A stretch of DNA of 64,000 bases from assembly GCF_905475345.1 (NCBI RefSeq), contig NC_066588.1, positions 4,212,501 to 4,276,500 of the forward strand. The letters are read 5' to 3'. The notes under the pieces were generated by a model. That model saw only the letters and a program-made list of their open reading frames with translations. It did not search any database and was not told the origin of the DNA. Shown here one piece after another: positions 1 to 11,856 of this stretch (position 1 is the first letter of the stretch; each line of letters opens with the position of its first letter). The DNA is from Vespula vulgaris. Lineage: Eukaryota; Arthropoda; Insecta; Hymenoptera; Vespidae. The position numbers and the translations under genes are program-made.

Positions 1-937
1 CATAATTGCAGCGTCGTACGACTTAACACACCGCGTCACATTCCCTTTCTTTTCCCTATGGTTAAAGTATACTAACTAACTACATATTTTCTACGAATAA
101 AAACCGTCGAGAAGAAAGGGCCGACGATCGTAAATGGGGGATAAGAGGAATTCTCAAGGAAAAAAAAAAGGGATCTCTCGCTTTAGTCGTAAAATGAAAA
201 CGGCCCGGAAACCAACGATAAAATAAAAATAAAAATAAGAAGGAAAAGGGAGAAAAAGGGAAGGAAGAGAAAAGCAAAGCAAAAGCAAAGGCGAAGGGAA
301 AAGCGAAAGCGAAAGGAAAAAAAAGAAGAAACAAAAAAAGAGAGAGAAAAGAAGAAACAGAAAAAAAAAGAAAAGAAAAGAAAACAAGTCGAACCACTTC
401 GTGGTTGGTAAGATCGATGAACATTCTATTTTACGAGTAGATCCACCGACGAATTACTTTCTTCTTTCATCTTAAAACACGAATTCGCTAAGCAAACTTT
501 TTTCTTCTTCTTTTTTTTCTAACCTCTTCGACGAGAAGAAAATATTTTCTTTTTCAGTGGAACGTGACCCGAATTCTTTTTTTTTCCTTTCCTTTTCCTT
601 TTTTATCGTTACGTCCGTATTTCCATTCCTTTTTTTTTTTTTTTAATTTCGTACTACGTACACGAAGAAGAAAAAAAGAAGAAAAAAGGAAACAAAAGTC
701 AATGAAGTCGAACTCTTGCGTTCGGATCCCTTTTTTCCATCCTTTTGCTTTTTATCATTATCGGTATAATAATCGTTTTTTTTTTCTTTTTTTTCTTTTT
801 CGTTATTTCGTTTCTCCTTCCTCTTACGACGATTTTGGCCCATTATTTGTATGCTTCTACTATATTAGAGGTTAGAATCGATAATCGCATTTCATGAATA
901 AAATTGTGAACAATTTGTCTTTTCGCCATTTTGCTCA

Positions 938-940
<3 letters not shown>

Positions 941-970
<30 letters not shown>
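941..970. repeat. (TC)n microsatellite
   Basis: Perfect (TC)15, followed by further CT-rich sequence to about 1010. More CT arrays at 1191-1213 and 1302-1318. Confidence 0.9.
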
Positions 971-976
<6 letters not shown>

Positions 977-1374
977 ACTCGCTCTTTCACTCCCTTCCAT
1001 TCTCTTTCAATCGATCTTAATATTAACTTCGCTAATTAAATAACGTTTCTCTACGAACTCTTACGTGTACTCGTATTATTTCTATTATTCGTAAGGCATG
1101 GAGTATGTTAATTGTGTCGTCGAATTGATCACTTCTCGCAAAAATTTATACTCTTTCTTTCTCTCTTTCTCTCTCGTACACATACAAGCACTCTCTCTCT
1201 CTCTCTCTCTCTCTTACATTCCTGCATTACTCTCATCATATTACATGTTCGAAAAATCCTAACCTATATCTTTAAAATGTTAACTCGTCTTTTCTTTTTC
1301 GCTCTCTCTCTCTCTCTCTTCATTTTTTTCTCTACATATTTCGCTGAAAACTAATTTAACTTACTTTATATCTA

Positions 1375-1379
1375 ATATG

Positions 1380-1410
<31 letters not shown>

Positions 1411-1440
1411 GTATATATGTATATATATATACGTATGCAT
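1375..1440. repeat. (TA)n/(TATG) microsatellite
   Basis: ATATGTATATATA-type repeats; a similar cluster at 1627-1712 includes CACA and TACA units. Confidence 0.85.
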
Positions 1441-2228
1441 GTATACTATATATTTTATACGGTTTCCTCTTTTTTTCATTTCTTCCTTTCTCTTTTTTTC
1501 TTTTTTCTTCTTATCTTTGTATACTTGGACGATCCCCGAACAGAGAAATTGACGTCTTTTCAATATTCTCCTCGTACGTACGTGCTTACTTACTTACGTA
1601 GAAGAGAGTCCTTCGTTTTACTCGTGATATATATAGATGTATATATACACACACATACATACATACATATATATATATTTATGTATGTATATATACGTAT
1701 ATAGATATATATTTTCTTGGCACGAAACATTTCTGTCGACGTTGAGATGTATAAAAAAATAAAAGAAAGAAAAGGAAACAAAAAAGACGAGAAATTAGAA
1801 AAGGAAAGGAGAAAAGGGAGGGGAGGAAACAAAAGAATGTTGAAAAAAAAGAAAAAAGATGGTCGCCGCGCAATATGCAATATCTCTAACCATCGACGAA
1901 AAAATGAGTTGGAGAGGAAAGATATAGATTTGACGGAAATAATAACGTCGCTTCCTCTGTTCGTGAAAGATCGTTTAAAATCGTTTATCTCTTTCGATTA
2001 ATCGCGGCAACTACATCTTTCCTTCTATCTTTTTTTCTTTCCTATTTTTTTTTTTTTCTTTTTTTTTGTACAAAAGCGAAGAGTATTTCTTCGCAAATAC
2101 GATTCGGCATACACATACACCATAAATATATATACACACACAAATATATATATATTTTACTACGTATATATATATATATATGTTTCTCTTTGTATATATA
2201 TCTTTCTTTTTTCGCACAAAATATGTAT

Positions 2229-2229
2229 G

Positions 2230-2261
<32 letters not shown>
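2229..2261. repeat. (TAA)n microsatellite
   Basis: Perfect TAA/ATA array of 33 bp. Confidence 0.9.
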
Positions 2262-2263
<2 letters not shown>

Positions 2264-2655
2264 AAAAAAAAATAATTAAGAGAAAGATATAATATATATA
2301 TGTATGTACATATAATATGCATCTATATATATGTATGTGTGCATATGTAAATATATATATATGTGTGTGTGCCTACTTCTATGAACATGACTTATCCGAA
2401 ATGTGAAAAAATCGAAGAAGGACCGATCATCGATCTGGCCGAAAAAAAAAAAGAGAAAAACAAAAAATTGTCATCACTTTCGTATTGTACATAATGCGTA
2501 CATGTACATGTATGTACATATTTTCATTCAACGTTTTAAAAGAGTGTATACTAGAAAAGAGGTGCGATTGGCTATTTTTTTATTATTTTCGTATATTGTA
2601 TATATATATGTGTGTGTGTATATATATATATTTCGCTCGTTTATTTATATTCGTT

Positions 2656-2658
2656 CAT

Positions 2659-2701
<43 letters not shown>

Positions 2702-2702
2702 T
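2656..2702. repeat. (TTTA)n microsatellite
   Basis: About 11 perfect TTTA units; a second (TTTA) array lies at 4675-4726. Confidence 0.9.
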
Positions 2703-3331
2703 CTAATTAATGATTTATTTATATAATCGTTTAAACAATCGTCTATTTATTCGTTTATTATTATTCTTATTATTATTAATTCTTTTTTTTGTTGTTGTTC
2801 TTTCCTCTCACTACTATCGTCGTATCTATCCGAGCAAAACAATAACAATGCATTCATCATTATTTGTATTGCGACATACTTATAAATATTTATGTATGTA
2901 CGCTTACGAAAGTGCATAGCATTAAAAGTCGTAATCGATTATGCGAAAATTTGTTTTCGATTAGAGATAATCGAGAGAGAAACAAAAAGAGAGAGAGAGA
3001 GAAAGAAAGAATGATGCGTATCAAAGTTTTGATACGTGTGCGTAACGTGATTTTCGTTTCTTTTGCTCTTAATTTTATTTATTTAACTTCTTTATATATC
3101 TTTTATATTATAATATATTATTAATATATATCATATACGATTTTATTAATAATAATATCATAATATTATATAATTATTATATATATTATATATATATATA
3201 ATTTTGTTATGAATAATATTTTGGTTAATAACATAATATTATAATATTATTAATATCATATATATTATATATTACATAATATATTGTAATATAATATAGT
3301 ATTGAATGATTTTATGTTACTACGATTACGA

Positions 3332-3332
<1 letters not shown>

Positions 3333-3400
<68 letters not shown>

Positions 3401-3426
3401 TATTATTATTTATTATTATTATTATT
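3333..3426. repeat. (ATT)n microsatellite
   Basis: 94 bp of ATT units with two TATTATTATT interruptions, among the longest nearly pure arrays in the window. Confidence 0.9.
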
Positions 3427-3895
3427 GCTGAGAGTTGTATTTTATTTTATGTCGTTATTTTAATTCGATTCTTTTTCTTTTTTTTTTTTTCATTATCCAA
3501 CTTCTATTTCCTTTTTTCCTTATCGATAAAAAAAAAAGAGTAAGTGGAAAAAAGAAAGAAAAAAAAAAAGGGGAAAATTATTGCTGCAACGCCATAAATT
3601 TTTTTTTTCTAACGAAAATCACGCTCGCCAAGGCCGCATATACATATATATATGTATATACGTACACACATACATATATATATATATATACACACCTCTC
3701 TTTCTTTCTATCTTTATTACTTTTTTATTGTATAAACTTCTTTTAGTTTATCTCTATAATTCTCCTTCGGAGACTTCTCTCTCTCTCTCTCTCTCTCTCA
3801 TTCTCTCGCTCTCTCTCTCTCTCTCTCTCTTTCTCTTCTTTTCCTTTTTTGTTTGTTTATCCTCCTCTTTCTTTTCATTCTTTCCTTCACGACAG

Positions 3896-3978
3896 ACGTT
3901 ACACGTCTTCCGATACACATGGGGTTGCATCGTCGGCGTTATCTCCTATCGTGGAAAAATAGATAGAATTGTAGTTAC
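3896..3978 (+). CDS. Weak exon candidate, plus strand
   Basis: TTTCCTTCACGACAG acceptor and GTTAC|GTAAGT donor bound 83 nt of higher GC. One frame is open through the exon (TLHVFRYTWGCIVGVISYRG, then KIDRIVVT). Another reads RYTSSDTHGVASSALSPIVE-K and stops at 3960-3962, as a C-terminal exon would. No neighbouring exon in agreeing phase was found, so this may be chance. Confidence 0.22.
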
Positions 3979-4100
3979 GTAAGTCTTCGCTTCGATGCAA
4001 GTGTTTCTTCCTTTTGTCCCCTCGTATCCTTCCTTCACCCCTTATATCCTATCCCCATTCGTTAACTCTCCCCTCCCACCTTCCCCTACCACCTTCCCAG

Positions 4101-4261
4101 CCATTCACGATTATTTCCTAAAGACAGAAGAGCAACGTAAAAGCAATATGGCCGCAATGGAAGTTATAGACGACAACGACGACGAGGATTGTTTTAATCT
4201 GTCGACTACATCGACACACACACACACAAACAAACAAACGAACAAACAAACGAACGAATGA
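4101..4261 (+). CDS. Weak terminal exon candidate, plus strand
   Basis: A long CT-rich tract ending CTTCCCAG precedes an open frame in phase 1. It reads IHDYFLKTEEQRKSNMAAME, an acidic DDNDDED run, CFNLSTTS, and then degenerates into a CACA/CAAA microsatellite (HTHTNKQ repeats) before TGA. The first 35 residues look like protein; the tail is simple repeat. The phase does not match the 3896-3978 exon. No homology recognised. Confidence 0.22.
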
Positions 4262-4675
4262 ATAAACGATATAAACGAACAAATGAACACAAACACAAAC
4301 ACAAATATTTTTCTGATATAAATCGTGAATTATGTTTCTTCAATACTTTCTTGATATTATTTATTATTATATTTATTTCTTTTCGTTTAATTGTTTTGAC
4401 GAACATTTTTAGTTGACCTTTTTTTTTTTTATTATTTATTTAATTTTTTTTTCATACTCGTTTTTTCTCATTCTTGATTCATACGGTTTAAATAGCTCGC
4501 AGACGAAAAGATATTAGAAAAAAAAGAAAAAGACACAGAGAGAAAGAGAGAGAGAAAATCGATCTAGCTGACACTTCTTCTTTTTCTTTTTTTCTTTCTT
4601 CTCTTCTCTTTTCTTTCTTTCTTTTCTTTTCCTTTTTTGAACGAAAAATTGTTCCACTAAATGGAGATTTTGTAT

Positions 4676-4706
<31 letters not shown>

Positions 4707-5377
4707 CTTTTTTATTTATTTATTTATGCATTCGTTGTTTTCTCTTTGCTAATCCAACTTTCTTTCGTTCGAAAATCGTGAACAAAAATTTTTATTTATC
4801 CGTTTATCTTTATTTTCGATTGCACATTATCATCGAATTTGAAAATATTCGTCGCATCGTCGCTTGTTAAGTAAATAACTGTGTGCATTCACGATTACTG
4901 TTCCTTCCTTTCTTTCTTTCTTTCTTTTTTTTTCTTTATAAACATGAAACATAAAACTTGAAACTTGAAATTTGAAATTTGAAACTTAACAACAAAAAAG
5001 CAAAAAATAAAGGATAATAGTAACGAGACGCAACATCGGTAACGCATTTACACTTTTTTCCTTCTTTCTCGTTCTTACGTTGATATACGTCGTTTTTAAA
5101 AATTCGATAGACGCAATGAAAATCGCGTAATTCTCCTGCCCCTTTATCCCTATCCTCCCCCTCGCCACGACTTACGTTCCATATACACACTAATCGATCA
5201 AATTTGTCTTACTTTTATACTTTTATAGGCCGACCTTATATTGTTGTAACTCACGAGGCCGCTACTATAAAAATCTTAATATATATATATATATTTCTAT
5301 ATCACCAAATCAACAAATAAATATCCTAAATATATTAAATATCTGTGTTATAATAATATTTTTTCTCTCCTAACAAA

Positions 5378-5381
<4 letters not shown>

Positions 5382-5424
<43 letters not shown>

Positions 5425-5510
5425 AAGTTCATCTCTATAACGTTAATAATATTTAGTATAATAATAATAATAATAATAATAATAAAATAATTCGAATTAT
5501 CGTAATAATA

Positions 5511-5554
<44 letters not shown>

Positions 5555-5578
5555 TTTAAAAATAATAATAATAATAAT
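5382..5578. repeat. (TA)n followed by (AAT)n compound microsatellite
   Basis: Pure TA at 5382-5420, then AAT/TAA triplets at 5459-5578 interrupted by TTCGAATTATCG. Confidence 0.9.
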
Positions 5579-6190
5579 GATGAGACAATAATATATACAT
5601 ACGTACATACATACATTATAAATACATACACAGACGTACACGCGTACGTATATAATATATAAATGAGTATATACGTACGATGTAGAATGTGTAATATATT
5701 TTATAGGCGTATTCTATAAGAAATTCTACCCTTTTATTCCGGCAGGGTCTTAAACGATCCTATTGGATGGATCGTCCATCCTTTTCATTTCATTTCTCTC
5801 TTTCTTTTTATCTTTTTTTTCTTAATTTTTTGTTTTTTTTTTTCTTTTTAATACACTTACTTTCTCCTCCCACTCCTCGTTTCGCTTTAACATCCTTCAC
5901 GCAGCAACATTTTTTTTAAAGTATGAATCCTTATCATCCCCCCTCCTCCTCCACCTTTCCTCATTAAGGGAGATATATATCGTCAACCCCTTTTCAATTT
6001 GTTTATCTTATACAACCGACGCACAAGAGTCACTATCGGATTATTTGAAGGTGACCTCTGTGTGGTCGTCCTACGTGACCTCTGTCTGTCACATCTCACA
6101 GCCAAAACTAAACGGGTTTTCGAACTTCTCGACTATATTCGCGCGTCCACCACATCTTATAAATATATATATGTGTGTGTATATGTATGT

Positions 6191-6246
<56 letters not shown>

Positions 6247-6361
6247 AAAAAGGAAAAAGAAATAGAAAAAAAAAAAAAACGAGATATATCCATCTTCGTT
6301 AATAATTAAAATCACGAACGGTTAAAGGCATGTATGTATCAGCATTTACTCTATTTACACG

Positions 6362-6379
6362 AACTCGATCGATCGAGTT
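6362..6379. repeat. 18-bp perfect palindrome
   Basis: AACTCGATCGATCGAGTT is its own reverse complement and lies in a unique island. Confidence 0.8.
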
Positions 6380-6644
6380 TGCCTCGAGACCGTTCGTATT
6401 ACAAAGATAGATAAATATCGTTATTTGTTTTTTTTCTTCTTATTTGTTTATTTCTTTATTTTTTTTTCAAACTTTCCCGCTCATTTATCGATCCTGAGTC
6501 GAACACGCCACGTCGTCGTTCGTTCGTACTTACTTGCGTTCGGAATTAATTTCGAAGAAATTTCGAAATTTTAACTCGTCGGGATAGATAAGATTAATAT
6601 TTGTACGTAAAGGAGTCGCGTTCGTTTGAAATTTTCACGTCGTA

Positions 6645-6662
6645 TATCGATAGTTATCGATA
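6645..6662. promoter_or_regulatory. Two DREF-type TATCGATA motifs
   Basis: TATCGATA occurs at 6645-6652 and 6655-6662, ten bases apart start to start, in a 240-bp non-repetitive CpG-containing island (6480-6720). In Drosophila this octamer is the DRE core-promoter element bound by DREF (established). No gene start is secure nearby; an 81-codon Lys-rich ORF begins at 6770 on plus but is not convincing. Confidence 0.4.
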
Positions 6663-6999
6663 GTTTTGCAATTGGACGTTTTCGAAAGAACGTCGTTCGA
6701 AATCCCGTAGGGGAGAAATTAGAAAAAAATTAAGATTGAGGGCTGGAAGGAAATCGTCGTTTCAAATTAATGTCTAAAAATGGCGTCCGTATTTTGGGAA
6801 GAAAAGAAAAACAAAAAAGAAAGAAAAAAGGAAAAAAAAAGAACACGTGCAAAGAATGTCGAGTTATTTCGAAACAACAACGCGATTTTATCGTTCGATA
6901 TAAAATTTTTCTTTCGTTTAATATGTATCCAACATGTATATATTTCACTTTAAAATTTATCGTACAACGGTGCAACGGTGAACCGATGAAGAAACATAA

Positions 7000-7049
<50 letters not shown>

Positions 7050-7246
7050 ATAAAACAAAAAATACTACAAGAAAAAGAAAAGAAAAAAAGAATAAAAAGA
7101 AAACAAAATAAATTCCGAGCGCAAGCAACGAACCTAAACGCGAAAGAGTATAACAACCGACTATGTTAGATTAGATCAACCGTAATGAGAATAAATATAC
7201 TTTAATCCAGTCACGAGATAATAATCAATATATCGGATTAAACGTA

Positions 7247-7284
7247 CGAACGAACGAACGAACAAACGAACGAACGAACGAACG
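7247..7284. repeat. (GAAC)n microsatellite
   Basis: CGAA/GAAC tetranucleotide repeats with one CAAA variant. Confidence 0.9.
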
Positions 7285-7656
7285 AATTAATTAACACAAT
7301 AGATACGTAAATACGTACATATGTTAAGTAATACGTAAGTAATAAGTAAGTACGTCCGTTGTGGAATAATAATACCTGTAAAGAAGATTAACACTAATCA
7401 GCTGATTCGCGATTAAAAGATGGAGGTGGCGCGTGACATTCGGTCGAGTACAGTTCGTAACGCGTTTTCTTCGGATAGATACGATACATCAAACATATCT
7501 ACGTTCACACGTAAACGCCTACGAGCACACGTAAACGTACACGTTCATTCGCATACATACGCACTAACATACACGCACAAACATAAATAGATACGCGTGC
7601 ACATGAACGAGCACGCGAATTCTAATTTCTTCGTAGAGACACATTTTCTCTCTCTT

Positions 7657-7697
<41 letters not shown>

Positions 7698-8782
7698 TTC
7701 TCTACCTCACTCATTCCTCTCACTAATATCGACTTTGAGAAAAAAAAGTCGACGACTATCATTTTTCGACTATTTTAACATTTTTTTTCCTTTTTCTTTT
7801 TCTTTTTCTTTTTTATACTTTTCTTCATTTTACAACGCGGTTGTTATGCCGTTTATCGCGTCCCCCCTCCCTAAAGACCCTTCTCTTTTTACCACCACAC
7901 GAAAGAAATTCCAACGAATTTTTTTCTGTATTCTTTTTCGTATGTTTGTTTGTTTATTTGTTTGTCTTCTTCTTCTTCCTCCTCTTCTTGGCGTCCATTA
8001 CTAATACTACCACTACTATTACTACTACTACTACCACCTCGTCCAATCCGAGAGCACCTTTTTTTCTATTTTTCTTCGTAATTCATTATTTTTTTTTTTA
8101 CCATTTTCTTTTTTTTCTTCGTTTTTCCTTTTCTCCCTTATATATATATTTTTTTTTTCTTCTTCTCCTTCTTCTTCTATATACGCAACATTTTTAATTT
8201 CGCATCAATCTTACCGCGTCCAATCCCCCCAATCCCACCCCACCGCTCTTAAACTCCAACCAACGCTCTATTTTTTTTTTATCTCTCGGTTCTTTTTACT
8301 TTTGTCTCCTTAAAATATTATTCCCCATCATTATTATATTTGTGTGTCTTGTCGTCGATATACGATAGAGTAGTACTTACACGTACCAGCGATACTTTCT
8401 CGTGGAAATTTTCGTTAAAAAAAATCAAAAAAAAAAAAAAGAAAAGAAATAGAAAACTGGTCGTTTTAGAAAAACGACAACGACGAGTTCGTTATACCGT
8501 ACATAACACTCTATATATATATATATAACGAAAGAAAAGAAAGAAAAAGATAAATATATAAATACAAAATATACAATCGTATAAATTTTCGACTATTTTT
8601 ATGGTTATACCATCGGGTTTGGATAAAATGTTACGATAGATCAGATGAGAATTTTGATCGACTGGATAAGAATAATACCGATTGTTTCGATCGATCCTTT
8701 TTGAGAAACGATTTTCAAATAACGAGTATAGATAGGAGTCCTTTAACGAGACTGACAATTCTCTCTATCTCTATCTGTATCT

Positions 8783-8824
<42 letters not shown>

Positions 8825-9339
8825 ATGTTGGATCCTACAAATCGATATATGTCCTTGTTCGATAACATTACTCCGAATCCCAAACACGTCCGACGCAGAT
8901 GTCTTTCGTTATTGTTTATCCGTTCCTTTCGCACGATTTACTAATTCGAATTTCTCCAACTCAGTCGATCTATCGGCCGTAAAATGAAAAGCATCTGGAA
9001 AAGCAACTTACAAGATCTATTTCTATCCTTTAGATATTTCAAATGACAAAACTTCTTTATTCGATTGTTAAATAGGAAATTGAGCCAGGGGAGTGAATCT
9101 CGAAGAAGAATGAAAAATTAAAGAGAAAACATAAATTATTAAAGAGTCACGAAATCGTCGAGATCAAGTTATTAAAATTTGAAATAATTAATATTCAAAG
9201 ATCCAATCTCGAACTTCTAATCTCATATGCAAAGGACAGATTAATAATTAAGAAAGAAGAAAACGAACGAACAACTTTGAGACATCGTTCAAGAAAACTA
9301 CAAAAAAAAAGTATTGAAATGTTTTTTCATCGACAGTAA

Positions 9340-9935
9340 TTATTGATTAACTCTATGGATAGATTAATTCGACTCTATTCAATTATTCGAATCTTTAATC
9401 TTTAATCAAACGAAAAAAAATATATATATACATATATATGCATGATTAAAAAAAAATTTCGAAAAAATTGTTTAAAAAAACGAAAAAGAAAAGAAATTTT
9501 TTTCATTCACCCTTTACACGCGTAGATATCATCGATCGATCTATCTCTGCCTCTCAAGTTTACTCGAGTCTCTAATTTTGTATGAATCTAATCGTATGAT
9601 AAAGAAAAAAAGGAAGAAATAAAAAAGAAAAAAATAACAAACATGAAGAAATAATGAAAATAAAATATTATCAATGAACGGAAAATTTTTTATCGTGCGA
9701 TTCATCGATTCATTTTATACGCGCGTAGTAAAGTCGATCAATCTATCTCTATCTATTCAATTACTCGAGTCTCTAATTTCTGATCGTTAAAAAAAAAAAA
9801 AGAAAAAAAAAATACTCGGAGAAAAATTTGTTTAGAAAGAAAAAAAAAAAGAACAATTTCAATCGAGCGACAATAATTATCAATTCGTCCCTGTATTCGC
9901 GAATGGGTCGATCAATCTATTCTACATCCTTTTCG
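9340..9935. repeat. Degenerate ~190-bp tandem repeat, four copies
   Basis: A motif like CGATCAATCTATCTCT then CTCGAGTCTCTAATTT recurs near 9350, 9535, 9735 and 9905. Each copy is preceded by a TTCATCG/CAATT block and an A-rich run with ATTTTTT. Copies are strongly diverged, so the array is old. It lies outside any recognised gene. Confidence 0.5.
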
Positions 9936-10267
9936 ATCGTCGCCATTTTTTTTTTGTATACCAAACGCCGATAATAATTCGCGTTATTCGATTTTAACAA
10001 ACAATCGATGCTAAGGAGCCAAATCATTCGGTCCTCCGAATACATATTTCTTTTTTTCTTTCTCCTTTTTATTTATTTTTTATTTTTCTTTCCTCCCCTT
10101 TGGAAAATCGTTTTTATAATCCCTCACCCCCTCCCCTTCTCTTTCTTTTTTCTATCGAAATGAACGCTGAGCAGAATCCTCCCTCTTCCATCTTACTTCC
10201 TTTTTCTTTCTCCTTTCTTTCTTCCTTTTATTTTTCCTCCATTTTTCATACTTCTTTATTTCCATAA

Positions 10268-10281
10268 CCTAACCTAACCTA
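10268..10281. repeat. Short telomere-like CCTAA repeat
   Basis: CCTAACCTAACCTA is nearly three units of CCTAA, complement of the common insect telomere repeat TTAGG. It is too short to claim telomeric origin. Confidence 0.4.
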
Positions 10282-10476
10282 TAAGGACGAGATAAGAAGC
10301 TTCAAAAACAAATTCTTTTAACGAAAAACGTCCGATCTGAAATAAAGCTCCTAAATCATTTTTCTTCTTCGAATTCAAACGATTCGTTTAAATACGTTTA
10401 TATTAAAAAGAAAAAGAAGAAGGAAGTAAAAAAAAAAAAAAAGATTAAAAAAAAAAATAACATTCAACGTTCTTAC

Positions 10477-10562
10477 CTTCGTCCAACTCGTTTCCCTGCT
10501 CTCAACTTGCCGTACAAACTCCGTTCTTCTATGGATTCAACAATCCTCGCGTTCAACCATCC
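10477..10562 (-). CDS. Orphan exon candidate, unknown product
   Basis: Flanked by a long T tract plus CCTTGAAG acceptor and a strong AAG|GTAAGA donor on the minus strand. One frame is open through all 86 nt (G-WLNARIVESIEERSLYGKL, then RAGKRVGR), phase 0 in and 2 out. The other two frames stop. It lies 1.1 kb beyond the putative BEN terminal exon. It could be a 3' UTR exon of that transcript, or part of another minus-strand gene. No domain is recognised. Confidence 0.33.
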
Positions 10563-11094
10563 CTTCAAGGAAAAATTAATTTAAAAAAAAAAAAAGAAAA
10601 AAAATGAAAAACACCCCGAAAGAAAAACAAGAAGAAAAAACCAGAAAAGAATGAAAAAACCTCGGAAAAAAAATATGAGCCCTACTTAATTCAGAAAATC
10701 TAAGGAAAAGCAACTCCCACCCTCACCCTCACCCTCACCCTTCCACCAACCACCACATTCTTTCTCCCGTTCCGAAAAAAATAAAGAGAACCCCTAAAAA
10801 GAAAAAGGAAGGTAGGAAGAAAGAAAAAAAAAGCGAGAAAGAAAATAAGAAAGGAAAGAAACGATAAGAGAAGAAAAGAAAGTAAAAAAAGCCAAAATCC
10901 GAACGAACTCGTCGTTGAAGACAACTGCTAACAAAATAATCACACACCGCACCACCCTTCATATATCTCGTAACAACCCTCTTTTTATTCTTCTTCTTCT
11001 CTTCTTCTTCTTCTTCTTTTTCGTTTTCTTGCGAAAGAATTTTTCTCTTATGAGAGATCGAGTTTGGACGCGTTTTAGGTGGTGAGTGTCGCGA
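10563..11094. other. A-rich spacer below the triplet region
   Basis: Contains CACCCT tandem hexamers at 10717-10741 and A/G-rich sequence at 10780-10890. I see no gene here. Confidence 0.5.
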
Positions 11095-11697
11095 TTAAAA
11101 GTAGGATGCCGCAGCGGTACGAAGGGTTGCTTGAAGGGCACGATGTATGGCATGCAATCGCATTAAACCTCCAAGGGAAGAAGTTGTTTCTGAACTCGAT
11201 GACTCTCCAATTGTTTCTCTGCCAGTTAAATTTTCCTCGAGGCTACGTTGTCGTTGTCGTTGTTGTTGTTGTTGTAATTGTAGTTGTTGTTGTTGTTGTT
11301 GTTCTTCATTATTATCATCATCGTCGTCGTCATCGTCATTATCCTGACGACGATGATTCCGACGATGATTACGATGATTATTATTATTATAACGATGTTG
11401 ATTGTTATTATTATTCGTATTGTTACGATGATCATGATGATGATTACGACGACGTTGGTGTTGATGGTAATTGTGATGGTTGTTGTTATTACTATTGCTG
11501 TTGTTGTTGTTGTTATTGTTGTTACTATTACTGTCACTGTTGTTGTTGTTGTTGTTGTTGTTATTGTTGTTGTTGTTGTTATGGCGTGGTTGGTGGTCGT
11601 TAGAAGGGCGTTGCGGGTTTGGGATGGACCGAGGGTGCGGGAGGACGCGGCGAAGTAGTAGGGTGGGCTGCACCCCGCACGCACCCCTTGCCCCCTC
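11095..11697 (-). repeat. Interrupted CAA/AAC/AAT triplet region beyond the BEN stop
   Basis: From about 11240 to 11582 the plus strand is GTT/TTG/ATT/GAT-type triplets; on the minus strand these read as poly-Asn/Gln or poly-Thr. All triplet frames are open, so ORF length alone means little. In the frame of the BEN isoform the region is open from the TGA at 11698 to TAA at 11095. It ends in non-repetitive SLEENLTGRETIGESSSSET, then SLGGLMRLHAIHRALQATLR. I treat it as 3' UTR, with the readthrough possibility noted in findings. Confidence 0.5.
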
Positions 11698-11749
11698 TCA
11701 CTTGTCCTCGGCTTCACCCCGCGGCGACGTATCCGTATCCTGTCTCTCG
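11698..11749 (-). CDS. Candidate terminal exon of the BEN isoform
   Basis: Acceptor TTTGTCTCTATTTTACAG|C accepts phase 2. The frame reads C-ERQDTDTSPRGEAEDK and stops at TGA (11700-11698). The polypyrimidine tract, phase agreement and hydrophilic composition favour a real exon. There are two complications. ACAA|GTGAGA overlaps the stop and could be a donor. Beyond the TGA the same frame stays open for about 200 codons. Another exon in the 6.6-kb intron cannot be excluded. Confidence 0.5.
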
Positions 11750-11817
11750 CTGTAAAATAGAGACAAATTTAACCGTAGGATGATATCGATCTCTACTCTC
11801 CCTCTCTCTACCTCTCT

Positions 11818-11856
<39 letters not shown>

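Larger units (their letters stand above)
1..3895. other. Repeat-rich DNA without a convincing gene
   Basis: T-rich or A-rich runs, CT, TA, TAA and TTTA microsatellites (listed separately), and AT-rich palindromic text at 3110-3300. Plus ORF 1717-2001 is Lys/Arg-rich from poly-A content and not credible as a gene. Nothing else seen. Confidence 0.6.
4262..9339. other. Mostly repeat-rich DNA with short unique islands
   Basis: Unique islands at 5700-6150 and 6290-6720 (DREF motifs, 18-bp palindrome), 7370-7600 (CpG-bearing, with AATCAGCTGATT palindrome at 7396-7407) and 8850-9010. The 7370-7600 island carries a 56-codon plus ORF from ATG 7420 (MEVARDIRSSTVRNAFSSDR then a TACACG repeat). It is unsupported by splice signals. 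Confidence 0.5.

Noticed and set aside
6770..7015. 81-codon Lys-rich plus ORF downstream of the DREF motifs
   Set aside because: Composition follows the A-rich run and ends in a GA array; no family resemblance.
11226..11717. Poly-Thr/Ile and poly-Val/Cys ORFs across the triplet region
   Set aside because: Triplet repeats hold several frames open on both strands; no flanking domain or start supports them.
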